Below are positions 49,459 through 59,022 of a stretch of DNA of 64,000 nucleotides, piece after piece (within the stretch, counting starts at the first letter, position 1; the number at the start of each line of letters is the position of its first letter). Below the pieces are notes generated by a model. It was not told where the DNA came from. It saw only the letters and a program-made list of their open reading frames with translations, and did no database searches. Where the stretch lies: positions 1,426,001 through 1,490,000 of the forward strand of contig CP119317.1 of assembly GCA_029203125.1 (NCBI GenBank), read 5' to 3'. A program made the position numbers and the translations under genes. The DNA is from Candidatus Cohnella colombiensis (lineage in GTDB: Bacteria; Bacillota; Bacilli; Paenibacillales; Paenibacillaceae).

Positions 49459-51027
49459 ATGGATCAACAGGAACTGCAAGGAATCATCGCAATGGCAGGG
49501 CAATATAATGTGATCCCCGTAGTTCGTAGATTGATGGCGGATACGGAAACGCCGATTCGTGTTTTCCAGCATTTAAGCAAGGATAAGCGTGCATTCCTCC
49601 TTGAAAGCGTTGAGGGAGGTACGAAGTGGGCACGCTATTCGTTCATAGGTACAGATCCATTTCTACTCCTCAAATTAAAGCATAATAAGCTCACTCTGGA
49701 GCAGAACAAAACAATTGAAACCTATGAAACGAACGAACCGCTGCAATTGCTACGAGAAAAGCTTCGTGCCTATCGCAGTCCTTCGATAGCTGAGCTACCT
49801 CCATTCACAGGTGGAGCGATTGGGTTTTTCGGATATGATTTACTCCAATATTATGAGAAGAAGCTACCACCTCATCGTACGGACGATTTGAACATGGACG
49901 ATATGCAATTTATGTTTTGTGATCAGATTATCGTATTCGACCACTTCAAACAGCAGGTTCTTGTCATCGGTAACGTTCATATTGCAGAGGGTGCATCTGA
50001 CAAAGAGATCGAACTCAACTATGCAGCGGTATGTGGGAAGATCGACGAAACGATCGACAGATTACAGCAACCGATTCAAGTGCGCGTATCGAAAGGTGCT
50101 CCACCACAAGATCCTGAGTTAGGTGAAATTCATTCCAACCTAACGAAGCAGCAATTCATCGATAATGTGAATCAAGCGAAGGAGTACATTCGTGCGGGCG
50201 ATATTTTCCAAGTGGTGCTCTCCCAACGATTTCACATTGAGACAGAAGTTGATCCTCTTCATGTCTATCGCGTACTAAGGACGATGAATCCATCTCCATA
50301 TATGTATTATCTGAAGCTAGATGATGAAGTTATCGTCGGTACATCACCGGAATTGCTCGTTAAGGTCGATGACGGTCAAGTTGAGACTCGTCCAATTGCA
50401 GGCACACGCCCACGCGGTCGAACCCCTGAAGAAGATTTAGCTCTCGAAAAAGAACTGTTAGCGGATGAAAAAGAACGCGCGGAGCATGTCATGCTCGTCG
50501 ATCTTGGCCGTAACGATATCGGTCGAGTAGCGACGTTCGGAACGGTAAAATGCGACAGCTATATGGAGATTGAACGCTATTCCCATGTCATGCACATCGT
50601 ATCGAATGTGACGGGACAACTGAGACCAGATAAAGATTTTTACGATGCTTTCTTGTCCTGCTTACCAGCAGGTACTGTATCAGGCGCTCCCAAGCTGCGG
50701 GCGATGGAGATTATTTCTGAACTGGAAAATGAAGCTCGAGGCGCGTACGCCGGGGCAATTGGTTATCTTGGTTTTTCGGGAAATTTGAATACTTGCATTA
50801 CGATTCGGACAATCGTATTCAAGCATGGCAAAGCATATGTACAAGCGGGAGCTGGTATCGTATGGGATTCCGTTCCAGAGAATGAATATCAAGAAACTGT
50901 CAATAAAGCAAAGGGAATGCTGAAGGCGATTCGCTCTGCGGAAGCGGCATTTCCACAAAGTATGGGCAAAAACGGATTTCCGTTCGCAGTAGCGGGCGAC
51001 CGTCGCACGAATTTAGACTACGATTAA
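49459..51027 (+). CDS. trpE: Anthranilate synthase component I
   Basis: 522 residues, full chorismate-binding enzyme: N-terminal domain with the tryptophan-binding LLES motif (FLLESVEGG), C-terminal domain with SPELLVKV, RPIAGTRPRG and the catalytic AERAEHVMLVDLGRND region. GGGAGAG precedes the ATG. No trpG lies in the operon; as in Bacillus the glutaminase is probably shared with folate synthesis elsewhere. Confidence 0.96.
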   Translation: MDQQELQGIIAMAGQYNVIPVVRRLMADTETPIRVFQHLSKDKRAFLLESVEGGTKWARYSFIGTDPFLLLKLKHNKLTLEQNKTIETYETNEPLQLLREKLRAYRSPSIAELPPFTGGAIGFFGYDLLQYYEKKLPPHRTDDLNMDDMQFMFCDQIIVFDHFKQQVLVIGNVHIAEGASDKEIELNYAAVCGKIDETIDRLQQPIQVRVSKGAPPQDPELGEIHSNLTKQQFIDNVNQAKEYIRAGDIFQVVLSQRFHIETEVDPLHVYRVLRTMNPSPYMYYLKLDDEVIVGTSPELLVKVDDGQVETRPIAGTRPRGRTPEEDLALEKELLADEKERAEHVMLVDLGRNDIGRVATFGTVKCDSYMEIERYSHVMHIVSNVTGQLRPDKDFYDAFLSCLPAGTVSGAPKLRAMEIISELENEARGAYAGAIGYLGFSGNLNTCITIRTIVFKHGKAYVQAGAGIVWDSVPENEYQETVNKAKGMLKAIRSAEAAFPQSMGKNGFPFAVAGDRRTNLDYD

Positions 51028-51046
51028 GTTCAGGAGGGTGTTAATC

Positions 51047-52093
51047 ATGAGCGAAATAACGACGTTTACTTTACCGCAAGCGTTAGCGAAGTTGATGAAT
51101 GGCGATACGTTAACCCGGGACGAGGCATACGCTGCAATGACGACGATTATGAAGGGCGATGCTACTGCGGCACAAATCGGTGGACTCGTTACCGCACTTC
51201 GAATGAAGGGTGAAACGGTAGATGAGATTACAGGTTTCGCTGAAGCGATGCGTTCTTTGTCCGATCATGTAACGACTTCAAATGAGCGGTTACTAGATAC
51301 CTGTGGTACGGGTGGATCAGGAATTCACAAATTCAATATTTCAACTTCATCGGCGATTATCGCTGCGGCGGCAGGAGTTCGTGTTGCAAAGCACGGCAAT
51401 CGTGCCATGTCAGGTAAAGCGGGTAGTGCTGATGTACTTGAGGCGTTAGGCATCAACATTAACTTAACAGCAGAACAAGCGGCATTATGTCTAGAACGAA
51501 CAGGCATTTGCTTCATGTTTGCACAGCTGTATCACCCGGCGTTGAAGCATGCTGCAGCACCGCGACGCGAGCTAGGGATTCGAACGATTTTCAATATGTT
51601 AGGACCTCTCGCCAATCCAGCAAAAGCGGATCGTCAATTAATCGGATTATATGACCGGGAACGTACGGCAACTGTTGCTGAAGTGCTATCGCGTCTAGGC
51701 TTGAAGCGGGCAATGGTCGTCGCCAGCCATGATGGATTGGATGAGATTAGTATTTCTGCACCGACGAAAGTGTCTGAATTGCGTGATGGAGTCGTTACAA
51801 CATACGATATTACACCGGAACAGCTCGGCTTATCGACAGTGTCGCTAGGTGAAGTGCAAGGTGGAGATGCGACGATTAATGCGAAGCTGATCCATCGTGT
51901 GCTTAGCGGCGAGAAGAGCGCATACCGTGACGTTGTACTTGCGAATGCGGGTGCATGCGTGTATGTCGCCGGTTTAGCAGATACTTTAGTAGAGGGAGTT
52001 CAAATCGCTGCACAAACGATTGATTCAGGAAAAGCAGCAGCGAAATTAGAGCAATGGATTGCAACGACAGGAGAAGTGAGCCATGTTTCTTGA
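51047..52093 (+). CDS. trpD: Anthranilate phosphoribosyltransferase
   Basis: 348 residues from ATG 51047 (AGGAGG site). PRPP-binding DTCGTGGSGIHKFNIST and KHGNRAMSGKAGSADVLEALG are typical. It joins anthranilate to phosphoribose. The 3' end overlaps trpC by 11 bp. Confidence 0.96.
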   Translation: MSEITTFTLPQALAKLMNGDTLTRDEAYAAMTTIMKGDATAAQIGGLVTALRMKGETVDEITGFAEAMRSLSDHVTTSNERLLDTCGTGGSGIHKFNISTSSAIIAAAAGVRVAKHGNRAMSGKAGSADVLEALGININLTAEQAALCLERTGICFMFAQLYHPALKHAAAPRRELGIRTIFNMLGPLANPAKADRQLIGLYDRERTATVAEVLSRLGLKRAMVVASHDGLDEISISAPTKVSELRDGVVTTYDITPEQLGLSTVSLGEVQGGDATINAKLIHRVLSGEKSAYRDVVLANAGACVYVAGLADTLVEGVQIAAQTIDSGKAAAKLEQWIATTGEVSHVS

Positions 52094-52880
52094 TCAAATT
52101 GTAGCAACAAAGCACATAGAGGTTGAACAATTGAAGCAATCGTTAACGATTGCGAAGGCAGAAAAACAGATTGCAGAGATGTCCGCATGTAGAGGATTCG
52201 AGCAAGCGTTGATTGGACGCAACCGTTCGACGGGTCTAATTGCAGAGGTGAAGAAGGCGAGTCCATCCAAAGGGCTGATCCGTCCTGATTTCCATCCGGT
52301 ATCGCTCGCACAAGCCTATGTGAATGCGGGTACCGATTGTATTTCGGTGCTTACAGATACCGATTATTTTCAAGGAAGCAACTCGTATGTTCAGCAAATT
52401 CGCGAACAAGTGAGCGTTCCCTTACTGCGCAAAGATTTCCTGATCGACGAGCATCAAATTTATGAAGCTAGACTGATAGGTGCAGATGCGATTCTACTCA
52501 TTGCTGCGATTCTCACGAAGGAGCAGCTTTCATCTTTTTATACATTGGCTAAAGATCTTGGACTAGACGTACTCGTTGAGGTTCATAATCGTCCTGAACT
52601 TGAGACCGTGCTTGAGATCGGAAAAGCATCGCTAATTGGTGTGAACAATCGTGATTTGAAAACGTTCATTACGGATCTGAATGTGACAGAGCAATTGATT
52701 GGTCTAATGCCAAAAGATGTATTAGCCGTAAGCGAGAGTGCGATTACATCACCAGAAGATATCGCATTCGTTCGAGCTGCAGGTGCACAGGCGGTACTTG
52801 TCGGCGAGCATTTTATGAGACAAGCTGATGTGTCCGCCGCTGTACATGATCTACTCGGTCCAGTGACGAAGGTTGGGTAA
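52083..52880 (+). CDS. trpC: Indole-3-glycerol phosphate synthase
   Basis: 265 residues, TIM barrel. Conserved AEVKKASPSKG, LRKDFLID, GVNNRDL and SESAI segments with the catalytic Lys and Glu residues. Separate from trpF, as in Bacillus. Start ATG 52083 lies within trpD. Confidence 0.96.
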   Translation: MFLDQIVATKHIEVEQLKQSLTIAKAEKQIAEMSACRGFEQALIGRNRSTGLIAEVKKASPSKGLIRPDFHPVSLAQAYVNAGTDCISVLTDTDYFQGSNSYVQQIREQVSVPLLRKDFLIDEHQIYEARLIGADAILLIAAILTKEQLSSFYTLAKDLGLDVLVEVHNRPELETVLEIGKASLIGVNNRDLKTFITDLNVTEQLIGLMPKDVLAVSESAITSPEDIAFVRAAGAQAVLVGEHFMRQADVSAAVHDLLGPVTKVG

Positions 52881-52884
52881 TCCT

Positions 52885-53583
52885 ATGGCGATTGAACAAT
52901 CGAGTATGATAAGTCGAGATTCAACAGCTACAGCAGTGAAAATATGCGGGATCAAAGAAGAAGCTACCTTACAAGGAATGCGTGGATTAGCTATCGACTA
53001 TATTGGTTTAATGTTCGCACCCAGCAAGCGGCAAGTGACACTTACGCAAGCGGGTGAACTGCGTGAAGCGGTGCAAAGCATTCCGATGGCTGGTGGCAAG
53101 CCACCTCGTACGGTTGGCGTGTTCGTCAATCCGACTTGGGAGCAGCTTCAAGAGACTGTCACACAGACGAAGCTTGATGTCGTGCAGTTGCACGGTAATG
53201 AGACTCCAGAGTTTTGCCGACGTGTGCGTGATGAGTTAAACGTTGAAGTATGGCGTGCATTGTCAGTCGGCTCAGAAGAAGCTGAACTGGGCGCACAGCG
53301 ATTGACCCCATATCGTCAAGCTGTTACGACGATCCTGCTAGATACAGCAGGTGGTGGTACAGGTCAAACCTTCGGCTGGGACGCTATTCCTACTTATCAA
53401 AAGGTAGCGGATGAGCTTGGACTGACCTTGTTCATTGCAGGTGGTTTAAATGAGAATAATGCGGATCAATTAATCCAAACCTATCATCCGCAAGGTGTCG
53501 ATCTTTCCAGTGGTGTCGAAACTAACGGCGTTAAAGACAATACGAAAATTACTGCATTTGTAGAAAGGGTGAAGCAATCATGA
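52885..53583 (+). CDS. trpF: Phosphoribosylanthranilate isomerase
   Basis: 232 residues from ATG 52885; the product has an N-terminal extension of ~20 residues before the usual VKICGIKEEAT block (catalytic Cys in KICG). Further motifs: IGLMFAPSKRQV, VQLHGNETPEFC, and the phosphate loop around FIAGGLNENN and DLSSGVETNGVKD. 4-bp overlap with trpB. Confidence 0.95.
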   Translation: MAIEQSSMISRDSTATAVKICGIKEEATLQGMRGLAIDYIGLMFAPSKRQVTLTQAGELREAVQSIPMAGGKPPRTVGVFVNPTWEQLQETVTQTKLDVVQLHGNETPEFCRRVRDELNVEVWRALSVGSEEAELGAQRLTPYRQAVTTILLDTAGGGTGQTFGWDAIPTYQKVADELGLTLFIAGGLNENNADQLIQTYHPQGVDLSSGVETNGVKDNTKITAFVERVKQS

Positions 53584-54791
53584 CACAAACTGTACCTGAC
53601 CAACATGGACGCTTCGGCGCGTTCGGTGGCAAATATGTCCCAGAAACGTTAATGAATGCTCTAATCGAGCTTGAAGAGGCGTATTTGAAATATAAGGATG
53701 ATCCTGACTTTTTGGATGAGGTTCGCTATTTGCTCAAGCAATACTCTGGTCGTCCAACTCCACTTTATTATGCAGAACGTTTAACAGAGCATTTAGGTGG
53801 AGCTAAAATATACTTAAAGCGTGAAGATTTGAACCATACCGGAGCACACAAGATCAATAATACGATCGGACAAGCGGTATTAGCGAAACGTATGGGTAAA
53901 AAGAAAGTGATTGCAGAAACGGGTGCAGGCCAGCACGGTGTTGCTTCCGCTACGGTCGCAGCATTGATGGGGCTAGAATGCAAAGTGTTCATGGGTGAAG
54001 AGGACACGAAGCGGCAAGCGCTCAACGTGTTCCGCATGAAGCTGCTCGGCTCAGAGGTGATCCCGGTGACTTCCGGTACGAAGACGTTGAAGGATGCCTG
54101 CAATGAAACGTTGCGTTACTGGGTGAGCCATGTGGATGATACGTTCTATATTCTCGGATCAGTTACAGGTCCGCACCCCTATCCGATGATGGTTCGTGAT
54201 TTCCAGCGTGTTATCGGTTTGGAAGCACGCGATCAAATCATAGAAGCAGAAGGTCGTCTTCCAGATGCGATTGTTGCTGCGGTAGGTGGGGGCAGCAATG
54301 CAATCGGTATTTTCCATCCGTTTATTGAAGATTCATCTGTTCGACTTATTGGAGTTGAGGCAGCAGGACGCGGAGTAGACACGGAAGAGCATGCTGCAAC
54401 GATGACAAAGGGACGTCCTGGCGTATTCCAAGGCTCGATGAGTTATGTGCTGCAGGATGAAGGTGGTCAAGTGCTTCCTGCGCATTCCATTTCCGCTGGC
54501 CTTGACTATCCGGGCATCGGACCTGAGCATGCTTATTTGAAGGATAGCAAGCGTGCTGAGTATGTTCCGATTACGGACCGTGAAGCTTTATCCGCATTGG
54601 AATTGCTGTCACGCATGGAAGGTATTATTCCTGCGCTTGAATCCGCACATGCGATCGCACATGTGTTGAAGCTCGCTCCGACTATGAACAAGGATGAGAT
54701 TATCATCGTTAATCTATCTGGGCGTGGAGATAAAGACGTAGAGTCGATTATCGCTTATCAAGCGAAGATCGCAGGAGGCGAGGAACTATGA
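53580..54791 (+). CDS. trpB: Tryptophan synthase beta chain
   Basis: 403 residues. PLP lysine in HTGAHKINN, then ETGAGQHGVA and the phosphate-binding GGGSNAIG. It condenses indole with serine, linking this operon to serA. Overlaps trpA by 4 bp. Confidence 0.97.
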   Translation: MTQTVPDQHGRFGAFGGKYVPETLMNALIELEEAYLKYKDDPDFLDEVRYLLKQYSGRPTPLYYAERLTEHLGGAKIYLKREDLNHTGAHKINNTIGQAVLAKRMGKKKVIAETGAGQHGVASATVAALMGLECKVFMGEEDTKRQALNVFRMKLLGSEVIPVTSGTKTLKDACNETLRYWVSHVDDTFYILGSVTGPHPYPMMVRDFQRVIGLEARDQIIEAEGRLPDAIVAAVGGGSNAIGIFHPFIEDSSVRLIGVEAAGRGVDTEEHAATMTKGRPGVFQGSMSYVLQDEGGQVLPAHSISAGLDYPGIGPEHAYLKDSKRAEYVPITDREALSALELLSRMEGIIPALESAHAIAHVLKLAPTMNKDEIIIVNLSGRGDKDVESIIAYQAKIAGGEEL

Positions 54792-55627
54792 GTACAACGT
54801 CTACAACAAATGCAATAGATACTGTATTCGCAGCTTTAAAAGCGAAAGGTGAAACGGCATTGATGCCGTTCATGACGATGGGTGATCCTGACCTTGAAAC
54901 GTCGGTCGCTTTAATCCAAGCGGCAGAAGCTGCGGGAGCACACATGCTTGAGTTAGGTGTACCTTACTCCGATCCACTCGCTGACGGCCCAGTTATTCAG
55001 CGTGCTTCAGAACGAGCTTTGAAAAACCGGATTAGCCTACAAGACTGCATCGCCCTTGGATCAATTGCTAGAAGTCGCGGAGTGAAGCTACCTTTCATTT
55101 TATTTACCTACTACAATCCAGCGCTTCAGCTTGGTTTAGAAAAGTTTTTCGGATTGCTTAAGCAAAACGACTACAGTGGAGTAATTATTCCTGACCTGCC
55201 GCTAGAAGAAGATGGAGAAGCTCGCTCGATTGCTGATAGATACGGTATTCACCTCATTCCACTCGTCGCTCCAACTTCAGAGGCGCGTGTTCAGCGAATC
55301 GCTACAAATGCGAGAGGCTTTGTCTATTGTGTATCATCTCTTGGTGTAACGGGCGTTCGCTCCACTTTCCATGATGGTATCGATCAATTTCTTGCCACTG
55401 TTCGAGCAGCAGCGAGTGTACCGATCTGCATCGGATTTGGCATCTCTTCTAGAGAGCATGCTGAACGATTTGCAGGGATTTGTGACGGAGTCATTGTCGG
55501 CAGCGCGATTGTTCGTAAAATTGAGGACGTACTTCCACAATTGACTTCTGGAATTGCTGATGAGCGCAAGCAAGGATTAGATGCTGTACAACAATTTATA
55601 GCTGAATTGAAGCCTCGGAAACAGTAG
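54788..55627 (+). CDS. trpA: Tryptophan synthase alpha chain
   Basis: 279 residues, TIM barrel. Catalytic Glu in LELGVPYSDPLADGP and Asp in VIIPDLPLEE. It releases indole from indole-glycerol phosphate and channels it to TrpB. Last gene of trpEDCFBA; 182 bp to hisC. Confidence 0.96.
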   Translation: MSTTSTTNAIDTVFAALKAKGETALMPFMTMGDPDLETSVALIQAAEAAGAHMLELGVPYSDPLADGPVIQRASERALKNRISLQDCIALGSIARSRGVKLPFILFTYYNPALQLGLEKFFGLLKQNDYSGVIIPDLPLEEDGEARSIADRYGIHLIPLVAPTSEARVQRIATNARGFVYCVSSLGVTGVRSTFHDGIDQFLATVRAAASVPICIGFGISSREHAERFAGICDGVIVGSAIVRKIEDVLPQLTSGIADERKQGLDAVQQFIAELKPRKQ

Positions 55628-55759
55628 ATTGAGATTACGTAGAAGGTGTCGTATCATTCGGTGTAAATTAATGAGGATTCAGGGTGTACACGAACTGGTC
55701 GATGCGTCATAATAGAATGTAAATCACTATACGGAGCCTGCTAGGATGTTTCGCCTTAA

Positions 55760-55791
55760 ATGGTGAGCGCCTCATGCGCTCCGTTTGCCAT
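55760..55791 (+). other. Hairpin upstream of hisC
   Basis: GAGCGC (55765-55770) pairs with GCGCTC (55776-55781) over a 5-nt loop, with an outer ATGG/CCAT pair. It lies 19 bp before hisC and lacks a proper T-run; it may be a weak terminator or mRNA processing site between trpA and hisC. Confidence 0.35.
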
Positions 55792-55809
55792 TGTTCAGGA
55801 GGGTATCTC

Positions 55810-56907
55810 ATGCAACCGAAACCGAATATTGTTCATCTACCTGTATACCAACCAGGAAAGCCTGTTGACGATGTAAAGCGAGAGCTAGGACTAACGGAAG
55901 TAATTAAGCTGGCTTCCAATGAAAATCCGTTCGGAAGCTCGCCGAAGGCGAAGGAAGCGATCGCACGGGAAGTAAGCAACATCAGCATATATCCAGATGG
56001 TGCTGCTGTCGAGTTAACTGCAGCAATTGCAAAAAAATATGGCGTGAATGCAAATCAAATTATTTTCGGAGCTGGCTCTGACGAAATCATTTTGATGATT
56101 TCACGTGCCTTTCTTCTGCCAGGTGACGAGACGATCATGGCTGATCAAACGTTCCCTCAATATAAGCATAACGTTACGATTGAGAACGGTGTGTCGATAG
56201 AAGTTCCGGTGAAAGACGGGAAGCACGATCTCGCAGCGATGCAAGCACGTATTACAGAGAAGACGAAGATCATTTGGGTATGTAATCCGAATAACCCAAC
56301 AGGGACGATCGTATCGGCGGACGAGCTCACTGCGTTTCTTGCAAAAGTGCCGAGTAATGTGCTCGTTGTTCTTGATGAAGCTTATTGCGAGTATGTTGAG
56401 GATGCTTCGTACCCAGACGGGTTGAAATTGCTTAATCAGTATCCGAACATTATTTTGTTACGTACATTCTCGAAAATTTATGGTCTTGCATCGCTTAGGA
56501 TCGGATATGGCATTGGTCACCCGGACGTTATTCGCAGCATCAACCAAGTGCGTGAGCCGTTCAACACTTCACGTTTTGGGCAAGCGGCAGCACTTGCAGC
56601 TCTCGCAGATGATGAGTTTATTGCAAGTTGCCGTAAAGCGAACAGCGAGGGACTACAATACTTAAATAATTCCTTCAAAGAGCTTGGTTTACAAGCATAT
56701 CCTGCGCATGGAAACTTCATTATGGTTGATGTAAAGCGTCCAAGCCAAGAAGTATTTAATGCGCTCCTCCGCAAAGGTGTGATCGTTCGCGCAGGCTTTG
56801 GACTAACTCCAACACATGTAAGAATTACAGTAGGCAGTCGTGAAGAGAATGAGAAGGTGATCGCTGCACTGAAAACCGCTCTTCAAGAAATTGCGGTAGA
56901 GGTGTAG
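55810..56907 (+). CDS. hisC: Histidinol-phosphate aminotransferase
   Basis: 365 residues from ATG 55810 (CAGGAGGGT site); the upstream in-frame start has none. PLP enzyme: SNENPFGSSPKA near the N-terminus, CNPNNPTGT, DEAYCEY and the PLP lysine in TFSKIYGLASLRIGYG. Works in histidine synthesis and often also on aromatic keto acids, which fits its place between trpA and tyrA as in Bacillus. Confidence 0.94.
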   Translation: MQPKPNIVHLPVYQPGKPVDDVKRELGLTEVIKLASNENPFGSSPKAKEAIAREVSNISIYPDGAAVELTAAIAKKYGVNANQIIFGAGSDEIILMISRAFLLPGDETIMADQTFPQYKHNVTIENGVSIEVPVKDGKHDLAAMQARITEKTKIIWVCNPNNPTGTIVSADELTAFLAKVPSNVLVVLDEAYCEYVEDASYPDGLKLLNQYPNIILLRTFSKIYGLASLRIGYGIGHPDVIRSINQVREPFNTSRFGQAAALAALADDEFIASCRKANSEGLQYLNNSFKELGLQAYPAHGNFIMVDVKRPSQEVFNALLRKGVIVRAGFGLTPTHVRITVGSREENEKVIAALKTALQEIAVEV

Positions 56908-56912
56908 TAGGA

Positions 56913-58058
56913 ATGAGTGACGAAATGGGAGAGTTTACAAAATTAACAGCAAGTGCAGGCGACAAAGCGGTTAAAATCGCGATCTTTGGCGTTGGTTTGA
57001 TCGGTGGTTCGCTCGCACTTTGCTTTAAAGGAAAACCTGGCATTCATGTTGTAGGACACTCTGTTAATCCTGTATCTGTTTCCAAATATATCGCTAGAGA
57101 TGTTGTTGATGAAGCGACAACATCATTAGAGGAAGCAGCCCGTGATGCAGACTTTTTGTTCGTTTGCGTCCCGGTAGGCATGCTTGATGAGTATATTGAG
57201 CAATTATCGAACATAGAATTGAAGCCCGGCTGTATCATTACAGATGTGGGCAGTACAAAAGCATCTGTTGTGCATCATGCTTCAAAGCTTGCGCTACAAG
57301 GTGGCGTGTTCATCGGAGGACATCCGATGGCTGGCGGGGAGCGCTCGGGTGTAGAAGCCGCGAGTTCCTTTCTGTTTGAGAACGCGTATTACGTCCTCAC
57401 TCCTACACAGAATACGCCTGTTGAATCGATCGACAAGCTAGAGCAATTGCTCAAGTGGACGAAAGCTCATATTGTGAAGGTCGATGCGGTGGAGCATGAT
57501 CAAATCGTTGGCGCAATTAGCCATCTGCCTCACATGATCGCGTCCGGATTAGTGACCCAGGTTGCTCGGTACAATGAGACGAACGGATTATATGCAAGCT
57601 TAGCAGCTGGAGGATTTCGCGACATTACGCGGATCGCTTCAAGCGACCCGATTATTTGGCGTGATATATTGCTGAACAATCGAGATGTCATGTTAAGGCT
57701 GATTCAAGATTGGCAGCAGGAGATGGGACGGTTTGCAAAACTAATTGAAAGCGGAGATGGCAACGGAATTGCTGAGCAATTTCGCTTATCAGGCGAGTTC
57801 CGCAATCAGTTGCCAGAACGACGTAAAGGGATGATCAGCTCTATCTTTGAGTGTTATGTAGATGTACCGGATCATCCAGGCAGTATTGGGAAAATTGCAA
57901 CGGAGCTTGGTCAATCTCGAATCAATCTAAGCAATTTGCAAATTATCGAAAGTCGAGATGACATTCCAGGGGTACTGAGATTGTCTTTCCACACAGAAGA
58001 ATATCTAGAGCGCGCCATTCAGTTACTAAAGGAGCTTAAATACTCCGTCCATATGTAA
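56913..58058 (+). CDS. tyrA: Prephenate dehydrogenase with ACT domain
   Basis: 381 residues. NAD-binding IFGVGLIGGSLA (about 24-35), catalytic His in AISHLPHMIAS, and a C-terminal ACT domain (about 305-381) that probably senses tyrosine. It oxidises prephenate to hydroxyphenylpyruvate. Five bp after hisC. The aroA-type EPSP synthase that follows tyrA in Bacillus is absent. Confidence 0.95.
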   Translation: MSDEMGEFTKLTASAGDKAVKIAIFGVGLIGGSLALCFKGKPGIHVVGHSVNPVSVSKYIARDVVDEATTSLEEAARDADFLFVCVPVGMLDEYIEQLSNIELKPGCIITDVGSTKASVVHHASKLALQGGVFIGGHPMAGGERSGVEAASSFLFENAYYVLTPTQNTPVESIDKLEQLLKWTKAHIVKVDAVEHDQIVGAISHLPHMIASGLVTQVARYNETNGLYASLAAGGFRDITRIASSDPIIWRDILLNNRDVMLRLIQDWQQEMGRFAKLIESGDGNGIAEQFRLSGEFRNQLPERRKGMISSIFECYVDVPDHPGSIGKIATELGQSRINLSNLQIIESRDDIPGVLRLSFHTEEYLERAIQLLKELKYSVHM

Positions 58059-58099
58059 TATTGAAATATAAATCCAATGAAAACGCTTTATTAAAAGTA

Positions 58100-58128
58100 T
58101 TGACAGAATGAAAACGGATACATATAAT
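58100..58128 (+). promoter_or_regulatory. Perfect consensus sigma-A promoter
   Basis: TTGACA (58100-58105), 17-bp spacer, TATAAT (58123-58128): both boxes and spacing match consensus exactly. No gene follows at a normal distance; a terminator starts 54 bp downstream. Confidence 0.85.
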
Positions 58129-58133
58129 AAAGA

Positions 58134-58207
58134 CATAGTATGGTTTCTCTCCACTCCTATCCAATCCTTGCACTGTGTGCAGCCACCCTCTGGGGTGGAT
58201 TTTTTTT
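58134..58207 (+). ncRNA. Candidate ~75-nt small RNA
   Basis: The perfect promoter at 58100-58128 predicts a start near 58134. The transcript would end at the intrinsic terminator CCACCC (58183-58188) / GGGTGG (58193-58198) followed by eight T. A small hairpin (GCAC-TGT-GTGC, about 58170-58180) precedes it, and the 5' half is pyrimidine-rich and unstructured. No ORF with a ribosome site is present. It could instead be a constitutively terminated leader of the sigma-factor operon 216 bp downstream. Confidence 0.55.
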
Positions 58208-58422
58208 GCCCATTTTTATTTTGTGAATAAATACATAATGAATTTGAGAAATCTTTAAGCTCAAAACATCTTCCATTGTGATACAATATCAAATAGGTTT
58301 GTAAAATACTGGTGTACACGATGTTTTATGCGCAGCAAGCGCAACTTTTTCGTTTCTAGCCGGTACAATGTATATCACCGGTTGCGAACGTTCACCTTGA
58401 TAGGGTGGGGAGGGTCGCGAAG

Positions 58423-59022
58423 ATGATGACCGATTCCCAGTTAATTCGGGAAATCAAAGATGGTAACGTCGATATGTATGCGTCTCTCATGAGTCGCTAT
58501 CAGAAAAAGATATTATCCTTTGTTTATCACATGTTAAAGAGCGCCAAGCTGGAGATGCTTGCTGAAGATCTTACCTCTGAGACATTTTATAAAGCATATC
58601 GTAGTTTGCATTCCTTCCGAGAAATTGATGCAACCTTCTCTACTTGGCTTTATACAATCGCACGTAACACGGTATTGAGTGAGCTACGAAAGCAGAAGGC
58701 AACACATGTGTCACTCGATGATACAACTTATATCCCAGCAGCGCCTGCAGAAGCAGCACCAGAAAATCAATTGCTTCGCAACGAGAAGGTTTCGATGGTG
58801 AGAGAAGCGATTAACAGTTTGCCAGAGAAGCAAAGATCTGCACTTATTTTACGAGAATATGATGGTTTAGATTATCAAGAAATTGCAAATATATTAGGTC
58901 AGACAGTGAGTTCAGTAAAGTCGTTGCTATTCCGTGCTAGAGCAAGTGTGAAGATTCAACTCGAATCTTATTTCGCTGAACCTACACTAATCAAAGAGTT
59001 CGAGGAGATGAAACTGCGATGA
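58423..59022 (+). CDS. ECF-type RNA polymerase sigma factor
   Basis: 199 residues from ATG 58423 (GGGGAGGG site); ATG 58426 is equally possible. Region 2 (LAEDLTSETFYKAYRSLHSFR, with FSTWLYTIARN) and region 4 (LPEKQRSALILREYDGLDYQEIANILG) are clear. It is followed by a membrane anti-sigma factor gene with a 4-bp overlap. In Bacillus the ECF pair sigX-rsiX lies after resE; here an ECF pair lies before qcr instead. Orthology not settled. Confidence 0.9.
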   Translation: MMTDSQLIREIKDGNVDMYASLMSRYQKKILSFVYHMLKSAKLEMLAEDLTSETFYKAYRSLHSFREIDATFSTWLYTIARNTVLSELRKQKATHVSLDDTTYIPAAPAEAAPENQLLRNEKVSMVREAINSLPEKQRSALILREYDGLDYQEIANILGQTVSSVKSLLFRARASVKIQLESYFAEPTLIKEFEEMKLR

